From Hetaerina americana (taxonomy: Eukaryota; Arthropoda; Insecta; Odonata; Calopterygidae), in assembly GCA_022747635.1 (NCBI GenBank), contig JAKTNV010000011.1, positions 20,821,005 through 20,885,004 of the forward strand: a DNA stretch of 64,000 nt, written 5' to 3'. Below are positions 11,881 to 23,240 of this stretch, one piece after another. A model generated the notes under the pieces. It worked only from the letters and a program-made list of their open reading frames with translations. It ran no database searches and was not told where the DNA came from. How positions within the stretch are numbered: the stretch's first letter is position 1; every line of letters begins with the position of its first letter. Both the position numbers and the translations under genes were made by a program.

Positions 11881-12180
11881 AAGGAGAAGAGTTGATCGTT
11901 GGCATAAATCCTAAGAAGTCAGGAAAGATGGACACAGGACAATTTGATTGGCGATGGGAGCTTGAAGACTGTGAAAGAGGGGAGGAAGTTTGGCAAGGGA
12001 GGAAAGGGGGTAGGAATAGGATAGGGATGTTGTTGGATGGAATGAAGGAAGGAAGGAAGTATGGAGAGTTGAAGTGGGGATTATTGTAGTGTCGGGAGGC
12101 AGCTTGTGTTTGGTTAGGAGAGGTTAGGAAATGCATGCCTATCGATTCCTGTTCATCTAAAACCTACCCTAGACTTAATA
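11880..12180 (+). mobile_element. LINE ORF2 C-terminal remnant with 3' tail
   Basis: An open frame reads FDWRWELEDCERGEEVWQGR, then RNRIGMLLDGMKEGRKYGEL and a stop, followed by the family's tail with GGTTAGG and AAAACCTACCCT. Frame shifts relative to the copy at 35290 show it is degenerate. Confidence 0.75.
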
Positions 12181-12587
12181 ATAATCGTCTTAAAAAGAGA
12201 GAGAAAGGACTATTAGCATTGTGTAATAAACTTGCCGTTATTTTCCATTTTGGTTTGTTGGAATCGGACCATATGCAATGATTCCCGACATGATAAATCT
12301 CGATTTCTTTATCGGCATCAATGGAAGTCGTGATGTGGGAAACTCGAAGGTATTATCGAATTTCCATTCCTATCACGACTCGCAGACTTGACGAAGTTAT
12401 TTTGGTTATGAACACGGGAGAAACAAGGATTTTAAATGCTCTTCTAATTGGAAGTATGCACATTAAAATTAAATGAATTTATCGTTCCTAATAGTTATCG
12501 TGGTTTGCTTATGATACATCTGATTAATGCTATCGTCAATATCAAAACTCTTTGAAGATTCTTAATACACCATGCGATTGTGCGTCT

Positions 12588-12644
12588 TTATCTACAAAAT
12601 ACCCCGCAAACCACCGCAAGGGCGTGTGAAGGGTTCATTAGGTA
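12588..12644. repeat. dispersed repeat C, copy 1
   Basis: TACCCCGCAAACCACCGCAA and GGGCGTGTG match the copy at 55014-55075 and, more weakly, 60850-60920. It abuts a SINE, as does the 60850 copy, so the two are probably parts of one composite repeat. Confidence 0.6.
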
Positions 12645-12955
12645 GTTTTGAGGGGAGGCGACCGACAGCTAAGGTCATTTGCGCCATAGGGGATGGATAG
12701 GAAAGGATGAAGAGTGGAGAGAAACCCGGCGTCGGCATTAGCCTACTCTTTACGAAAGGCGCCAAGGGGTCCGCAGCTTAACGTCCCATCCGACGGACGG
12801 CGTACTCACTCAAAGTGCCCTCCACAAAGCACCTCAAGTAGGGATCGAGATACCTCTGAAAAATATTCAACACCGCCGGGATTTGAACCCGGGCCCTCTG
12901 GGTAGGAAGCCAGTACGCTAGCCCCCGCACCATCTCGATCCCCTACATTAGGGCA
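12645..12955 (-). mobile_element. tRNA-derived SINE (family S1)
   Basis: On the - strand a tRNA-like head has an A box at 12916-12932 and the B box GGTTCAAATCC at 12889-12899, with conserved body motifs (ACGTCCCATCCGACGGACGG; GGGGAGGCGACCGACAGC) downstream. The body recurs at 60960-61165 in the same order, with fragments near 32140-32165 and 38600-38645. Confidence 0.85.
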
Positions 12956-13289
12956 CGAGACGTACGTGCCATAATATTAGCCAATGCATTCACTGTGCGC
13001 TGTATTAGCTAATGCACAAAAAAATTCACGTACTGACGTACACAATTGCCTGTATACGTCTTGCAATAATTGGGTTGTTGGATTGAATCATTAAGTTTTC
13101 GTCTTTGAATTGGTATCCGGGTGCTTGGGATCGATTTTGTTGTAATTGCGTTTCGCACGAAGAAAGAGCGAGTACTAGAATCTAGTGGTGGTGTATACGT
13201 CTATTATTTTATCCCAGTGGTCAAACATATCAATATAATTTTGTGCCAAAGTAATTCCTTCGGTTGTCGCTAGAGTACTGTGGTGTCCT

Positions 13290-13910
13290 GTATTTTTCTA
13301 AGTCATGCCGGCTCTCTTCCTGAATCAAAGGGCTCCCATTTTACTTCCTCCAGTGTACCCGTCAGGTTTATTTTTTTTCTCATAGAAATTTTTAACTGGC
13401 GGATTTTCTCTACACCTTTTCCAATTCGTAAATTAATGTTTCCTTCCAGATAGTTGCCACTTAATCCAAATGTGGCCTAACTAAATCTTAAAGGAGGAAC
13501 AATCCTTTACTTTTATCCAATTACTTTTTCATTGCGTTTCCTACAACCCGCCTAATGAAATCTAACTTATTTAAGGTTGAACCCATATTCTCCTGATGTG
13601 TGTAACCCATGAAAGGTTTGATACTACTCCAGCACCCAGATATTTGATCTCTTCTGAAATGCTTGACTTCTATCTTACTTAAACTTATGTCTTGTTTATC
13701 TTTTTTTATTTCAATTTTTTCAGTGCAATGCATTTCTGATATTTTATTTTAACCATTGATTTTCTTATTAAATTCCAATCGCCATTACTTCAATATCTGA
13801 TATAATTCGGTGAAGAGTAGAGTAGAGAATGCTTACTTTATATGTAAATCACAGTGTTATCTGCAAATAATCTTTTGAGTGTTGCTAAGGTGGAAAATGT
13901 ATGAATAGTA
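13290..13910 (-). mobile_element. CR1/jockey-type LINE reverse transcriptase remnant
   Basis: On the - strand, in order and over frameshifts: LFADNTVIYI (palm motif, with the second catalytic Asp of the FADD box read as Asn), EEIKYLGAGVVSNLSWVTHI (thumb entry, family form YLGVxISSDLSWSxHI), then TGTLEEVKWEP (family form SVTGMLEELGWEPL). These hallmarks differ from the LINE family that dominates the window, so this is a second lineage. Dead copy. Confidence 0.88.
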
Positions 13911-16249
13911 CGTAAAGGACACCTAAACTTTTCCCGCCAATGATGTGGAGGTTTCTCATGCTTTCCGGGCTTATAATTCCTTGTTTCCGGTCTCATATTT
14001 CTTTATTCTATGATCCGTAGGTGGCCGAGTTCCTGACCCCACTAAATAGATCTCTTTAACAAGCCCCAAGATGCTAATAACATCTCATACAAAATGATCC
14101 TGAAGTAATTTATCGCTACTCGACTATTTCGTCCAGTTGCCCCATTTTTTTAATTCTGAGGAGCTCATATTTCTCTTTCACCGTTCGTTTTCACGCTCCG
14201 AACGCAAAATTATGTGCATTAGAACGTTTTATTATGGTATTTTGATCAGATTAAAACTAATGGAAGTTTCGTGAAGTGTACAGATGGGCCTCATCAATTA
14301 AAAGAATGAGCCGCGCATGCCACCCGCGCCCATAAAGCACTGCGGTGAGAGGGGTTTCCTGAAGGAAATTGAATTTAATATTTTTTTCAATGGAATTAGC
14401 CGGCGCAAGTGGCTAATCATTTTCTTTGGGAAAATCCATTAAGAAGTGCGTTTACACCTTACAACCTTTTGTGAAACAAGTTATTTTCGGTGGCAGAATA
14501 GCCAGTGCCAGACTAATATAGTATACCATCGGAGTTGTCACATCAACAAATAACTATTTCGGGCGTGCGAGGGTGCACCAAGAGAAAATAATTTAAGTGC
14601 GCTCAAATGTTGAAACAGTCTACCACTCTCCCCTGTTCGTTCGCAATAGCAATAGTCCACGGTTTTAATAGTGATCCAAAGTTGGTAGCACGTTACCAGA
14701 ACGCAACAATATGGTAAATATTGTAACGTAACGTAAATATGGCGGCTCCTATTACCATGAACCACGGAAGAATAGCGTTCTCTCGTACGTTTATTGAATG
14801 CTTAAGGGGTGATACTCATCGAAATTCATCAACAAATAAAAAAACTGTTAGGTGATTTACTTTTGTTACTCCAACCGTGATTCATGCCCTGGGAATTTTC
14901 TAAACAGCGTTACTTCTGTAGCAAAACTTCCCTCTTATCGAGTGAGGCATACCTGTAATGAGTCCAGAGGCCTCTGCAGTAGTCCAAGGCACGATTCTTC
15001 CAGAAGTATTCGTAAAGTTTCTAACCGCTGGAGTATTTCTATAGCACGATATGGGGGCCTTATATGAAAATGATGTAGGTGAAAACCTTCTGTATTGAGA
15101 AACGCATGAATTAAAAATATTTAATTTTTGAAGATTTTCATTTGACTCCCAATTTTATTTCACGAGGGAGATTGTTTATTTCCGATCGCAGATAAGGATG
15201 TGATTGCGAAAATTTTTAGGATAGTGTCTCTATTTTCCTCTTTTTCGAGTGACGAATGCCTTTCGTTTCCTGAAGGATTCTCGACTTACTCACCATGACT
15301 ACTTTTCAGAAATCGAAGCATCGGAGGATGGTAATTTGCGTCGATTTAACTATATAGACAAAATTTAATTAAATCAGGTGATTTGGATGAAGTTTTCGGT
15401 ATGAACTCTGCAGATTTTCCGGTTGTGGAAGTAGCTTTGTATGAGACGATTACAAAGTACCTATCCCCGTGGCGTATGACCAAATCATAGACGATATGGG
15501 CGCTGTTTTCGGTAGTTTCAAGACATTCTGTATTTGGTCATTGAGATTAATTCTGAGGAATGGATGGTTTCTAATGAAAACTAATTTATGGATGTTCGGG
15601 TAGCATTGTTGATATTTGGCGATCTTGCCAATATTTTTCGGCATACCCGATATTGTTATATGGACCCTGTTGCTTGTACTTATAAATGTGTATCACGCAT
15701 CCCCAGTTCTGTATCTAGCAGTTAATCTCCATCCAACACAGGATTAAGACTGAACCGGAGTGGGCCAACGCTGACAAACACTTCTCATCCGGGATTCAAT
15801 TAGTAACTAGTACCCAGCCATCACCAGCGTGATCCCTTAAGCCACTGTGCTAGGGTTTCAATGGTATAAAAGAGAGTACAAACATAATTCCAAAATTTGC
15901 TTGCATCGAAAATGAGATTGTCATATGGACTTCCACCGAGTACCTCAGCAAAAAATGGACGTCCTTGAAGAAAGCATTTCCAAAACTCAACTAATCAAGA
16001 ATATCAAAAATTTTTGAGATAAATTGAATCATGGATATTATTCAGATAGAAACCACGGTTATTTTCCTTTCTTAAATTTTAATTGGATTTCAGCAGGTTA
16101 GAGGAGTGGTACTAGTGTTAGTAATGACCGACATACTTTGTATACAATAGATAGAGCTTAGAGAAAATATAAATTAACATTATATGACTGGCAGTGTGTA
16201 GTCGATGCGATCGGCCAAGAGAGGATTAGTAGTTGACACAGCTTAATTA
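13911..16249. other. no gene; weak SINE-like piece near 15760-15865
   Basis: AT-rich. Near 15760-15865 the - strand has AGCACAGTGGCTTAAGGGAT and a degenerate B box (TGAATCCC), suggestive of a worn SINE. No other feature was recognised. Confidence 0.4.
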
Positions 16250-16600
16250 TGTTATCATATTATACCGTCCCTTCTTCTATCGGAATCTTCAACATCCCTG
16301 CGCCAATCAAAACGCTCTGCATCCATCCTTCCTGCCTCCTATGGATTTCTCCCAAAAATATTTTCTTCTCCCCCGCCATACCTAATGCTCTTTCGTTTGA
16401 TTTTCACCCTATACACTATACCGTCTCCATTTTTCTCTAAACTCACAATTCAAAAGCTTTCAATGTACGCCTATCATCCTGCTTCAATGACTCCCTGTCA
16501 TAAGTACCCTCTCCTTAGTAAAACCTTCTTTGTCATGCCAAATTTTTCTCCGAATATTCCTATTAATTTGACTATTTCGGTCCAAAGTACTTACTAATGT
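16250..16600 (-). mobile_element. LINE ORF2 C-terminal remnant
   Basis: The - strand reads MAGEKKIFLGEIHRRQEGWM then SVLIGAGMLK, corresponding to MVGEERGLLGAILWRQEKWL...LTGSGILK of the copy at 35290. Frameshifts disrupt the flanks. Confidence 0.75.
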
Positions 16601-16664
16601 TGGCAAACCGTTCAATCTGCTCAAGCTAATGAGCTCCTATTTTAAATGTTAAACGCATCAGTTC

Positions 16665-16822
16665 CTTTCCCTGTGCCGGTTATGGTTTCCCAGGAAGATC
16701 TGGTACCCGAAAAATCACATAGCTTGGGTGGAGCTGCAGGTACCCAGAGACTTGCCCGGGAATCGAACCCGGGACGCTCCGGTCAGTAGTCCAAGGCTCT
16801 ACCCCCTGCACTACCGCGACCC
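16665..16822 (-). mobile_element. tRNA-derived SINE (family S2)
   Basis: On the - strand an A-box region (16797-16813, TAGTGCAGGGGGTAGAG) and a perfect B box GGTTCGATTCC (16759-16769) are about 28 nt apart and followed by a non-tRNA body. The body's TTCCCTGTGCCGG also occurs near 31925. It ends at a (TA)n tract. Confidence 0.85.
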
Positions 16823-16864
16823 ACATATATTATATATACTATATATATATATATATATATATAT
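16823..16864. repeat. TA-rich microsatellite
   Basis: Interrupted TATA run adjacent to the SINE. Confidence 0.95.
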
Positions 16865-17049
16865 AAACCTGCGTCTTTTGTGGGGTGTCACATGTAAATA
16901 TATTTTTATTAAATAATTTAAAATCACACACGTACATGACCATAAAATAAGTTTTTGCTTGTATTGATAGTATGGATGGAAGGTGGGGTTTTATAGGAAT
17001 GGTATGCGAGTGTAAGCGGCGGGAAAGTGCGGCGAGGATATAGTGTTAA

Positions 17050-17480
17050 GTGAAGGATTTCAGGATTTGCGGGGATGGGGGAGTGCATGGAATGGAGCGG
17101 GAAAGCGGCTAATAGAACTGGCGTAGGAAAGGGAAGGGAGAACTATACTGTGGGTGGGTGGGTCGTAAGATGAATGTAGGTGCGGTTTTGGTTTGGGATT
17201 CGTAGTGGGGCCGTGGGGAGGTTTTTGGATATGAGACCATTTGATTCCAGGGACGAAAAGGGTGGGTTGGGGATAAAGAGGGATAGAGTTGGGAAAGGGA
17301 CGGTAAAAGGCGCCTCCAACTTTCTTCCTCGCCCCCTCTGTCTGTCTCGCTCTTCCCCTCTCCCGCGTGTCGCCTTCTCCTCTCCCGGCGTGTGTGATAC
17401 GGGGTGGAGACCCCGCGTCGGTGTCACTCACCTCACTTCTCTTTCCCTACGCGTCAAAGGCGTTGTCAATCGAACGGAAA
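17050..17480. other. GC-rich strand-biased island
   Basis: G-rich on the + strand to about 17300, then C/T-rich to 17400. Overlapping frames on both strands (94-123 codons) are low complexity and not convincing as protein. Confidence 0.55.
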
Positions 17481-17499
17481 TGTGGCGAAAATAAAATGT

Positions 17500-19370
17500 A
17501 ATCTTGAGTATTCATTTTTCCTCCTCGCCCGTCTCTCTCTGACCCTCTCATCGCCTGGCATCGTCTAAATTGCGATCAAACACCAAGCGCCTCGGGCACA
17601 AATCAGCTGCGTAGTTAATGTTTGGACGCTATTATCTGATTATTTACTGCTATTTTACGAGGGTATGTCTGTAAATAAGTCGCAAACGTTTACAATACCT
17701 TATATCATGTTTAAATATCGCGCGCATATTTTGCCAGCAGAGAGCAAGCAGCATGTGTATGCTTGTCGTAGAGGCTATGTGACATCTGGTGGTCTGTCAG
17801 TCAGTCAGCTGCAAGATTGCGGGTGTGTTGTATGAGTGTACACGAGACGACTGTCTTGACCAACATTTCATTGGGAACGCTTGTAACATGCCTGCCCCCA
17901 GTGATTTTCAACCGTTCAGGCCCCTAAAAAATGATTTCGATAGCCGTGGGGCATAGAGGTTATAAGTTAGCTGCAAACAAAAGACTTCTTTGCTGTCGGT
18001 AAACAAGGACTTATGAAGAGATGGAATAAGTGTCTTAATTTATAGAGGTTGAATGTGTAGAAAAAAAAATAAATTTCGCCTTTGTCTCTGTTCAATTTTA
18101 CGAGTTATATATTGACTTTCCCTTACAATTAAAATTTTTTTGCTTATTCCTAGCTATAAGCGCTCGTAGATAGATAAACTTCTTTATTCGGGTAAATTGA
18201 GGCGATAAGGTCCCTTCTTCCATTTAAACCTTCGTCTAGTTCATAGAAACAGTAATAATAATAAGAGGAAATACGATGAAGAAGTTTTACTTACGTCTCT
18301 GGAAAGTCCTCTTTCTTAGAATTAAATTTAATTTGCATTTACGTTACCTTTTTAAATTGGCTGCAATCGGAGTATGGCAATTGTTAACTTTCATTTTTAA
18401 TTACCCACCATAAATCACTGTTTAATTTCAAATCGTGTGAATGTGTGAAAAAGTGGAAACAGGCATTTTTTTAATGAGGGACTATATGTGTAAATTAAGT
18501 ATTACCAAGTCATTCAAAAAATCATTTTGGTAGGCATAGAATAAGAATAATTCTAAACAATCAAAAAAATTATTGGGTTTTCGAGAAAGAGTTAAAGAGC
18601 TAAATGAAACGTTAAATTCGGAGGTCATTCGGAGGTCATAACTATAGCAAGTGGAACAGTTTACTTATCTCTAAAGTGTTTTGAACCAATACGATTTTAT
18701 GGTCAAATCAGTTAACCTTTTAAAACTGGAGTGATTAAAAATATTGGTACAGGTAGGTTACTCTGTAAATACACTGTATGTTACACGGTACGTGTATGTT
18801 ACACCGAATGAAACTTCTGAAAAGAGTTAGTTCATTGCATATCGTATTTCCTTTTTAAACGTAATATATGTTCAACTTTCCGCAGTATATCTAAATTTAT
18901 CATCATACAAAAAAAACTTTTAAGCATGGTTGATGGCACGTGTCTAAATTTTTTTTCGCGAATTCATACTTACGAGTTCTTGCGTACGTTTTCCTCCGTT
19001 AAGTGACAGATAACATGAGCCGACATTTTGGAATATAATTAGCGATATCGTGGAAAACTCGTAGATAAAAAACACTTGAAGAGTCATTGGACTCGTTTCT
19101 ATTAACAAAAGTCCTTAATTGGCCTAATGTCAGTTTGGTCGGGAGACTGGGTTGCAATCTAAGCGAATGATTTTTTTCACCGCGAAATTTCGTCGCGTTT
19201 GCGTTCACATCGATAGGAATTTGAGCCCGATAGCACCCAGCGAGTAGGTGAAGGACCTACCCATTTGCTACCATGCCAACTTAAGGCTTTATTGTTTTAG
19301 TAGTTGTTGGTAGCTAACCGATTACAGTTGTTGTTGGATAATTTCTCTCCAACCACAACTTTTCTAAGGC
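17500..19370. other. no gene; possible worn mariner end at 17656
   Basis: AT-rich. At 17656-17685 TTACGAGGGTATGTCTGTAA followed by ATAAGTCG resembles a mariner terminal repeat (TACGAGGG...AATAAGT), but no partner end or transposase was found. Confidence 0.3.
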
Positions 19371-19374
19371 CATG

Positions 19375-19770
19375 AGATTGCCTTGTGGTCATGTAAAGAA
19401 CTTCCAAACAGATAATCTCATTTTGCACTACACTTTTTCGTCCTTAAAGCCCCTTCTCTTCTTTCTGTCCCAATTCGCGTCGTTCAAAGCTGCTCATTCT
19501 TTTCTTCTTTCCATTCCATTCCCATTCTCTCGTCTATCACAGGTTTCAACATCCCATTACCCCTTTAATATCTCTCCGTCAACTCTTTCTCTATTGTTTC
19601 AATTTCGCCATTAACATCCCCTCTGACCCTATCACTTGGAAAACTTCTTCGTTTGTCTTTTTCATATGGCTTATTTTTTTCCGTCCTCCTCCGTACGCAC
19701 ATCTCGTAAACCACCTCTATGTCCCCACGTCCTCTTTCCTCAAATACCAGGGCCCTTCTTCATACATATC
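19375..19770 (-). mobile_element. LINE ORF2 remnant (degenerate)
   Basis: On the - strand GAGGACGGAAAAAAATAAGC, then AAAAGACAAACGAAGAAG, then a GGGATGTTGAAACCTGTGAT stretch follow the order of the LINE C-terminal region (WTEKKTNEEV ... GILKTVIEGR). Most codons are out of frame. Confidence 0.55.
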
Positions 19771-21051
19771 TTTCCGAGTGATAAATAATATCAAGTAGAA
19801 ATCGCGTCCGTAGTTGTCGTATTTCTAACGTTGACGCTTATTTTCTCCTCGAGCTAAGACAATCAGGGTGTAAATTTGGCAACGAGGGAAACCTTGTCCC
19901 TTTTAACGTACGCGTAGATTTGGAAAAGTTCCGGAATAGAGGGTACGGGTTGGATACGTGTACATTGCAATACAATCCTGTATATCAATGTTTTCATTAA
20001 TCTTTTGTTTCTCTTCTGACCTTCTCTTAATCTTCGTATCATCACGTGTTGTTTTTGTCAATGTAATTTTCATTATTATGTGCGCGTAATATGACGAATG
20101 ACTATGGTATTACCTTTTTAATATCCAATGAAACAAATTAATTGCACTAATTTATACTTAAAGAGAAGACAATGTTCAGTCTCTAATGTATAGTACTCGT
20201 TTGCATATGAGTGGTCCTTCATTCGTCATAACATGTGACGTGTGTTTCGTTAATATCAACGTGCGATAAACACCACTCATCCAATGAGGATCAGTCAGCA
20301 ATCCTAAGGGTTATTTCGTTCTGTTAAATTATTTTTCGCGAAGTTCTCTTCTGGGGTAAGTCTTATCCATCTGCTTGCGGATGCATGCATCACGTGCTCC
20401 CGTGTACCATTTATGGCATGTCGGGGGTAGATTCATGTAAATTAGAATCCCACGTTTGGCAAAGTCACAGAGATTTGGCAAGCATCCCATTCCCAACGGA
20501 TTTACTGCTCTTCTTTCCTGAAGTGATGTAAAACTTCTTCGGCCACATGAATATGCCTGTATAAATTTTTTCTCATTCCGTCGATTCCGTGAGTAACATT
20601 TGCTGACATTTTTTTTCCTACTCTGGTTATGAGTTCGGAGCAGTGCTATGGGGAGGCATTATCCTCGAGCACAAGTGCTATCGTTACCTTCGTTCAGTGT
20701 TGGAGATCGGTTACTCTATCCATCCGGAAAAAGTGGAACTGACGGAAAGTCCGAGCTTTTACATGTTTTCCTGCTTCTGAGGATGCATTGAGGTGTTTTT
20801 TTGCTGTGGGATAGGAACTTTTTGCTGTGTGCAACGATTTTTTACTAAGTTAGGTCCAAATTGTACCTAAAATGCTTTATTTCATAAAATCATCGACTTG
20901 TGAAATGATTTTACCAGTATGTATGAATTCGCAGAATCGTTTTTTTAAAGGGGGTCTGTAATGGTTTGAAATTTAGCTTTGACAGTTGAAGTGGCAAGGA
21001 TTTGAAATGGTGATAATTATTTGAAATTGTGTTGCGGCTCTGAATTTACTC
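19771..21051. other. no recognisable feature
   Basis: AT-rich with no open frame over 60 codons that resembles a protein. Confidence 0.4.
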
Positions 21052-21097
21052 ATTAAAACCACAGGTATTGCAATTTTCCACTAGATATTTTATTTCA

Positions 21098-21137
21098 ACA
21101 CTACCGGTTTCGATGTTTTCACATCATCATCAGGTGT
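21098..21137 (-). ncRNA. hammerhead-ribozyme-like motif, left arm
   Basis: Mirror copy of the right-arm motif, read on the - strand with identical bases. The predicted cleavage site lies after the A at position 21102 on the - strand. Confidence 0.7.
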
Positions 21138-21839
21138 GAGCACAAGTGCGTATCTTCTTCACATATATAGTTGCATACAAGGGGTGGGGGGTTTTAAGGG
21201 GAAAAGGAGGGGAAAAAGGGACAGGGGAATTCCATGAGGGGAAAGGATGAAAGGAGGGGTCAAAGAGGCGGGGAGGAACAGTGGGAATTCCATGGGGTGG
21301 GGGGTTTTTTGGGGGCAATACTGAGAATTAACAATACGACAGCCGGATTGGCACAGGTAATAAAATAAAGACATTGAGCTGTAGAGGGCCCCGCAGCAAT
21401 TAAGGGCCGGAACAATCTGCCGGTGGGCCTCGCGAGTGATGTCCCGTGGCGAGGGTCGTTGCTCTGCTGGCTGAATGACGTCCTTAGGACGCCTGCGATG
21501 CGTCGGGGGATCAGTGGTGTTGTCCGTCGAGTCCATCCGGGGAATCGGAGGAACGGGGAGGGGAAAGGGGTGGTCGTTAACGGGGAGGAAGTAGGGGGGG
21601 GGGCTGGAGAAGAGGAAGGTTAAAATTGGGGAAAACTATTGGGGAAAATTGATGGCTAGAAGGGGGGAATGTGAAGTGACAAACACATCATTAAGGAGGG
21701 GAATTCCTTTTTTTGTGTGTTGTATTATTTCACACTGTTCGAGTGCGTCCAACTTGCGCCCTTTCGTTTGTAGCTGTAGCACTTTAAATTCGAAGTTGCA
21801 GTGATGTTGCAGTGATGCAGAAGATACGCACTTGTGCTC

Positions 21840-21879
21840 ACACCTGATGATGATGTGAAAACATCGAAACCGGTAGTGT
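21840..21879 (+). ncRNA. hammerhead-ribozyme-like motif, right arm
   Basis: Read in order: stem I ACAC (21840-21843) pairing with GTGT (21876-21879); core CTGATGA (21844-21850); one extra T; stem II GATGT-GAAA-ACATC (21852-21865) closed by a GNRA tetraloop; GAA; palindromic stem III ACCGGT (21869-21874); then A21875, giving a GUA cleavage triplet that satisfies the NUH rule. The short palindromic stem III is typical of minimal hammerheads thought to act as dimers. The extra base before stem II deviates from the strict consensus but resembles an insertion known in a viroid hammerhead. Confidence 0.72.
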
Positions 21880-22090
21880 TGAAATAAAATATCTAGTGGA
21901 AAATTGCAATACCTGTGGTTTTAATATGTTACGCTTCCACCATATCACGCCTGAGACCTCATCATTCGCTGAATTTACTCGTTTGTGTAGAAACACGCAT
22001 TAATATAAGAAAGTGAGTTTCAGAGAGATAGGCGAAAACAGTCGTTTTGTAGCCATTCAACCTATTCTCTCTTCCTTCATGTACACACAC

Positions 22091-22094
22091 ACAT

Positions 22095-22163
<69 letters not shown>
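22091..22163. repeat. (TA)n microsatellite
   Basis: Long TA run with one phase slip near 22106. Confidence 0.97.
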
Positions 22164-22165
<2 letters not shown>

Positions 22166-22275
22166 GCTGACACAATATAACACACATAGAATAGAATAGC
22201 AACATTTAAAAGGACACTCACACGGTAAATTGTTCCAGCTTTCGGCCCTCTCAGAGGCCTTCTTCAAGAGACTGC

Positions 22276-22276
<1 letters not shown>
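22164..22276 (-). mobile_element. Penelope/hammerhead-type dispersed repeat, copy 2
   Basis: On the - strand TTGAAGA, then a GGCC...GGCC stem, GAA, palindromic AGCT and G, followed by GTGAGTGTCCTTTT. Core position C3 reads T and the cleavage triplet ends in G, so it should be inactive. It aligns base by base with 63660-63778 and lies between two TA tracts, as does copy 1. Confidence 0.65.
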
Positions 22277-22324
<48 letters not shown>

Positions 22325-22325
22325 A
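22277..22325. repeat. (TA)n microsatellite
   Basis: TA run separating the hammerhead-type repeat from a LINE remnant, whose reading frame runs into it. Confidence 0.97.
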
Positions 22326-22830
22326 CGCACCATTACTTTCAGTATTTTCTCTATCCACTTTCTCTGACTTTTTCGGGTTTTCTCCTGCAACTTTCTCACC
22401 TCGCTCCCCCGATTCAAAACCTCGTTGTCTATTTCCCTTCCCTGTCCAACTTATTTCTCCAGTCTCCTACACCACACCCGCATCTCAAAAAGCTCCACTC
22501 CACGCTCATCGACTAGCCTCAGAGAGCAGGTCTCACAACCGTAATGCACTACGTGCCATATTAAAGTATTTACTAATCTTGTTTTCACGTCTCCACTTAG
22601 TGTATCATTCATTAATTATCTTCCCATTTTAAATATTTCTTTCGCGAATTCTCATAGCGTCCACACTATTTATGCCAATTTTGCTCTAAAATACTGCCAA
22701 CATACTCGTACAAGAATTGATCCAATGAGCCTAGTTTATTTCCTCCTACTGTGGTTTATAACTTAGCTTTTCTACTTCTTGAGAATCTCATTACATTTGT
22801 TTCCTGGCGGTTAATTATAAAAATATGAGT
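22326..22830 (-). mobile_element. LINE reverse transcriptase C-terminal remnant
   Basis: The longest recognisable stretch of the main LINE family. On the - strand, over frameshifts: VMRFSRSRKAKL, GGNKLGSLDQF, EYVGSILEQN (thumb), then HYGCETCSLRLVDERGVELF, EMRVWCRRLEK, EVLNRGSEVRKLQEKTRKSQ and RKWIEKILK. The family order is VMRISRxxKxKIxIGG...FKYLGSILxEDG...LYGCETWTLRKEDExRLEAFEMWVWRR...TNEEVLxRV...RKWIGHxLR. It ends abruptly at the TA tract. Confidence 0.92.
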
Positions 22831-22983
22831 TTTTATCAAAACTTTCGCAGTAATTTGATGTGGCAGCAGAAGCCCGAAAGTAGCCGTGACACCTTAAAAT
22901 TATGATAAGATCGTTGAAATCACTGCCACGTTTCCTTTCCTAAGTCTTGACTTTCAAGAATATAATGGTTGATTGCAGATTAT

Positions 22984-23240
22984 TTATATGTGGGTGTTGA
23001 GACGGGTGGAATAAGTGAAATGAACGGATAGAAAAACGATGAAAAACGTTCTAATCACGGCTGGAGTAGGAGAAAAATTTGTTGCGAGAAAATCAAACGA
23101 AGCAGGAAAAGAATTTGTTCGGATCATGTTGATTGGCAATGGACTATCTGAAGACTGTGGTAGCGGGGAGAATTTTGGATGAGGAAGGTGTAGGGGAGGA
23201 AAAGATGAGGAAGTCCTGACGGAGTAAATGGGGAGGGACA
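22984..23240 (+). mobile_element. LINE ORF2 remnant (degenerate)
   Basis: The + strand keeps AAATGAACGGATAGAAAAA, then GTTGATTGGCAATGGAC, GAAGACTGTGGTAGCGGGG and AGAATTTTGGATGAGGAAGG. This follows the nucleotide order of the family C-terminal region (compare 35290 and 58660). No frame remains open. Confidence 0.6.

Larger units (their letters stand above)
21052..21925. mobile_element. inverted-arm hammerhead element (874 bp)
   Basis: Left arm 21052-21157 and right arm 21820-21925 are exact 106-bp reverse complements, implying recent insertion or gene conversion. Each arm contains a complete hammerhead-like motif. The 662-bp centre is G-rich on the + strand for its first 150 bp and has a 125-codon - strand frame (21159-21536) that I do not recognise; no reverse transcriptase or transposase is present. 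Hammerhead motifs in terminal repeats are known from Penelope-like elements and retrozymes, so a non-autonomous relative is the likely class (inference). The inverted arrangement is unusual for retrozymes. Confidence 0.8.

Noticed and set aside
12880..12953. tRNA gene on the - strand
   Set aside because: A and B boxes are present but no clean cloverleaf, and the unit continues into a body shared with another copy, so it is a SINE.
21159..21536. 125-codon - strand frame inside the hammerhead element
   Set aside because: The first half looks non-random but matches no family I know and the second half is a Pro-rich translation of the G-rich tract; not enough to call a gene.
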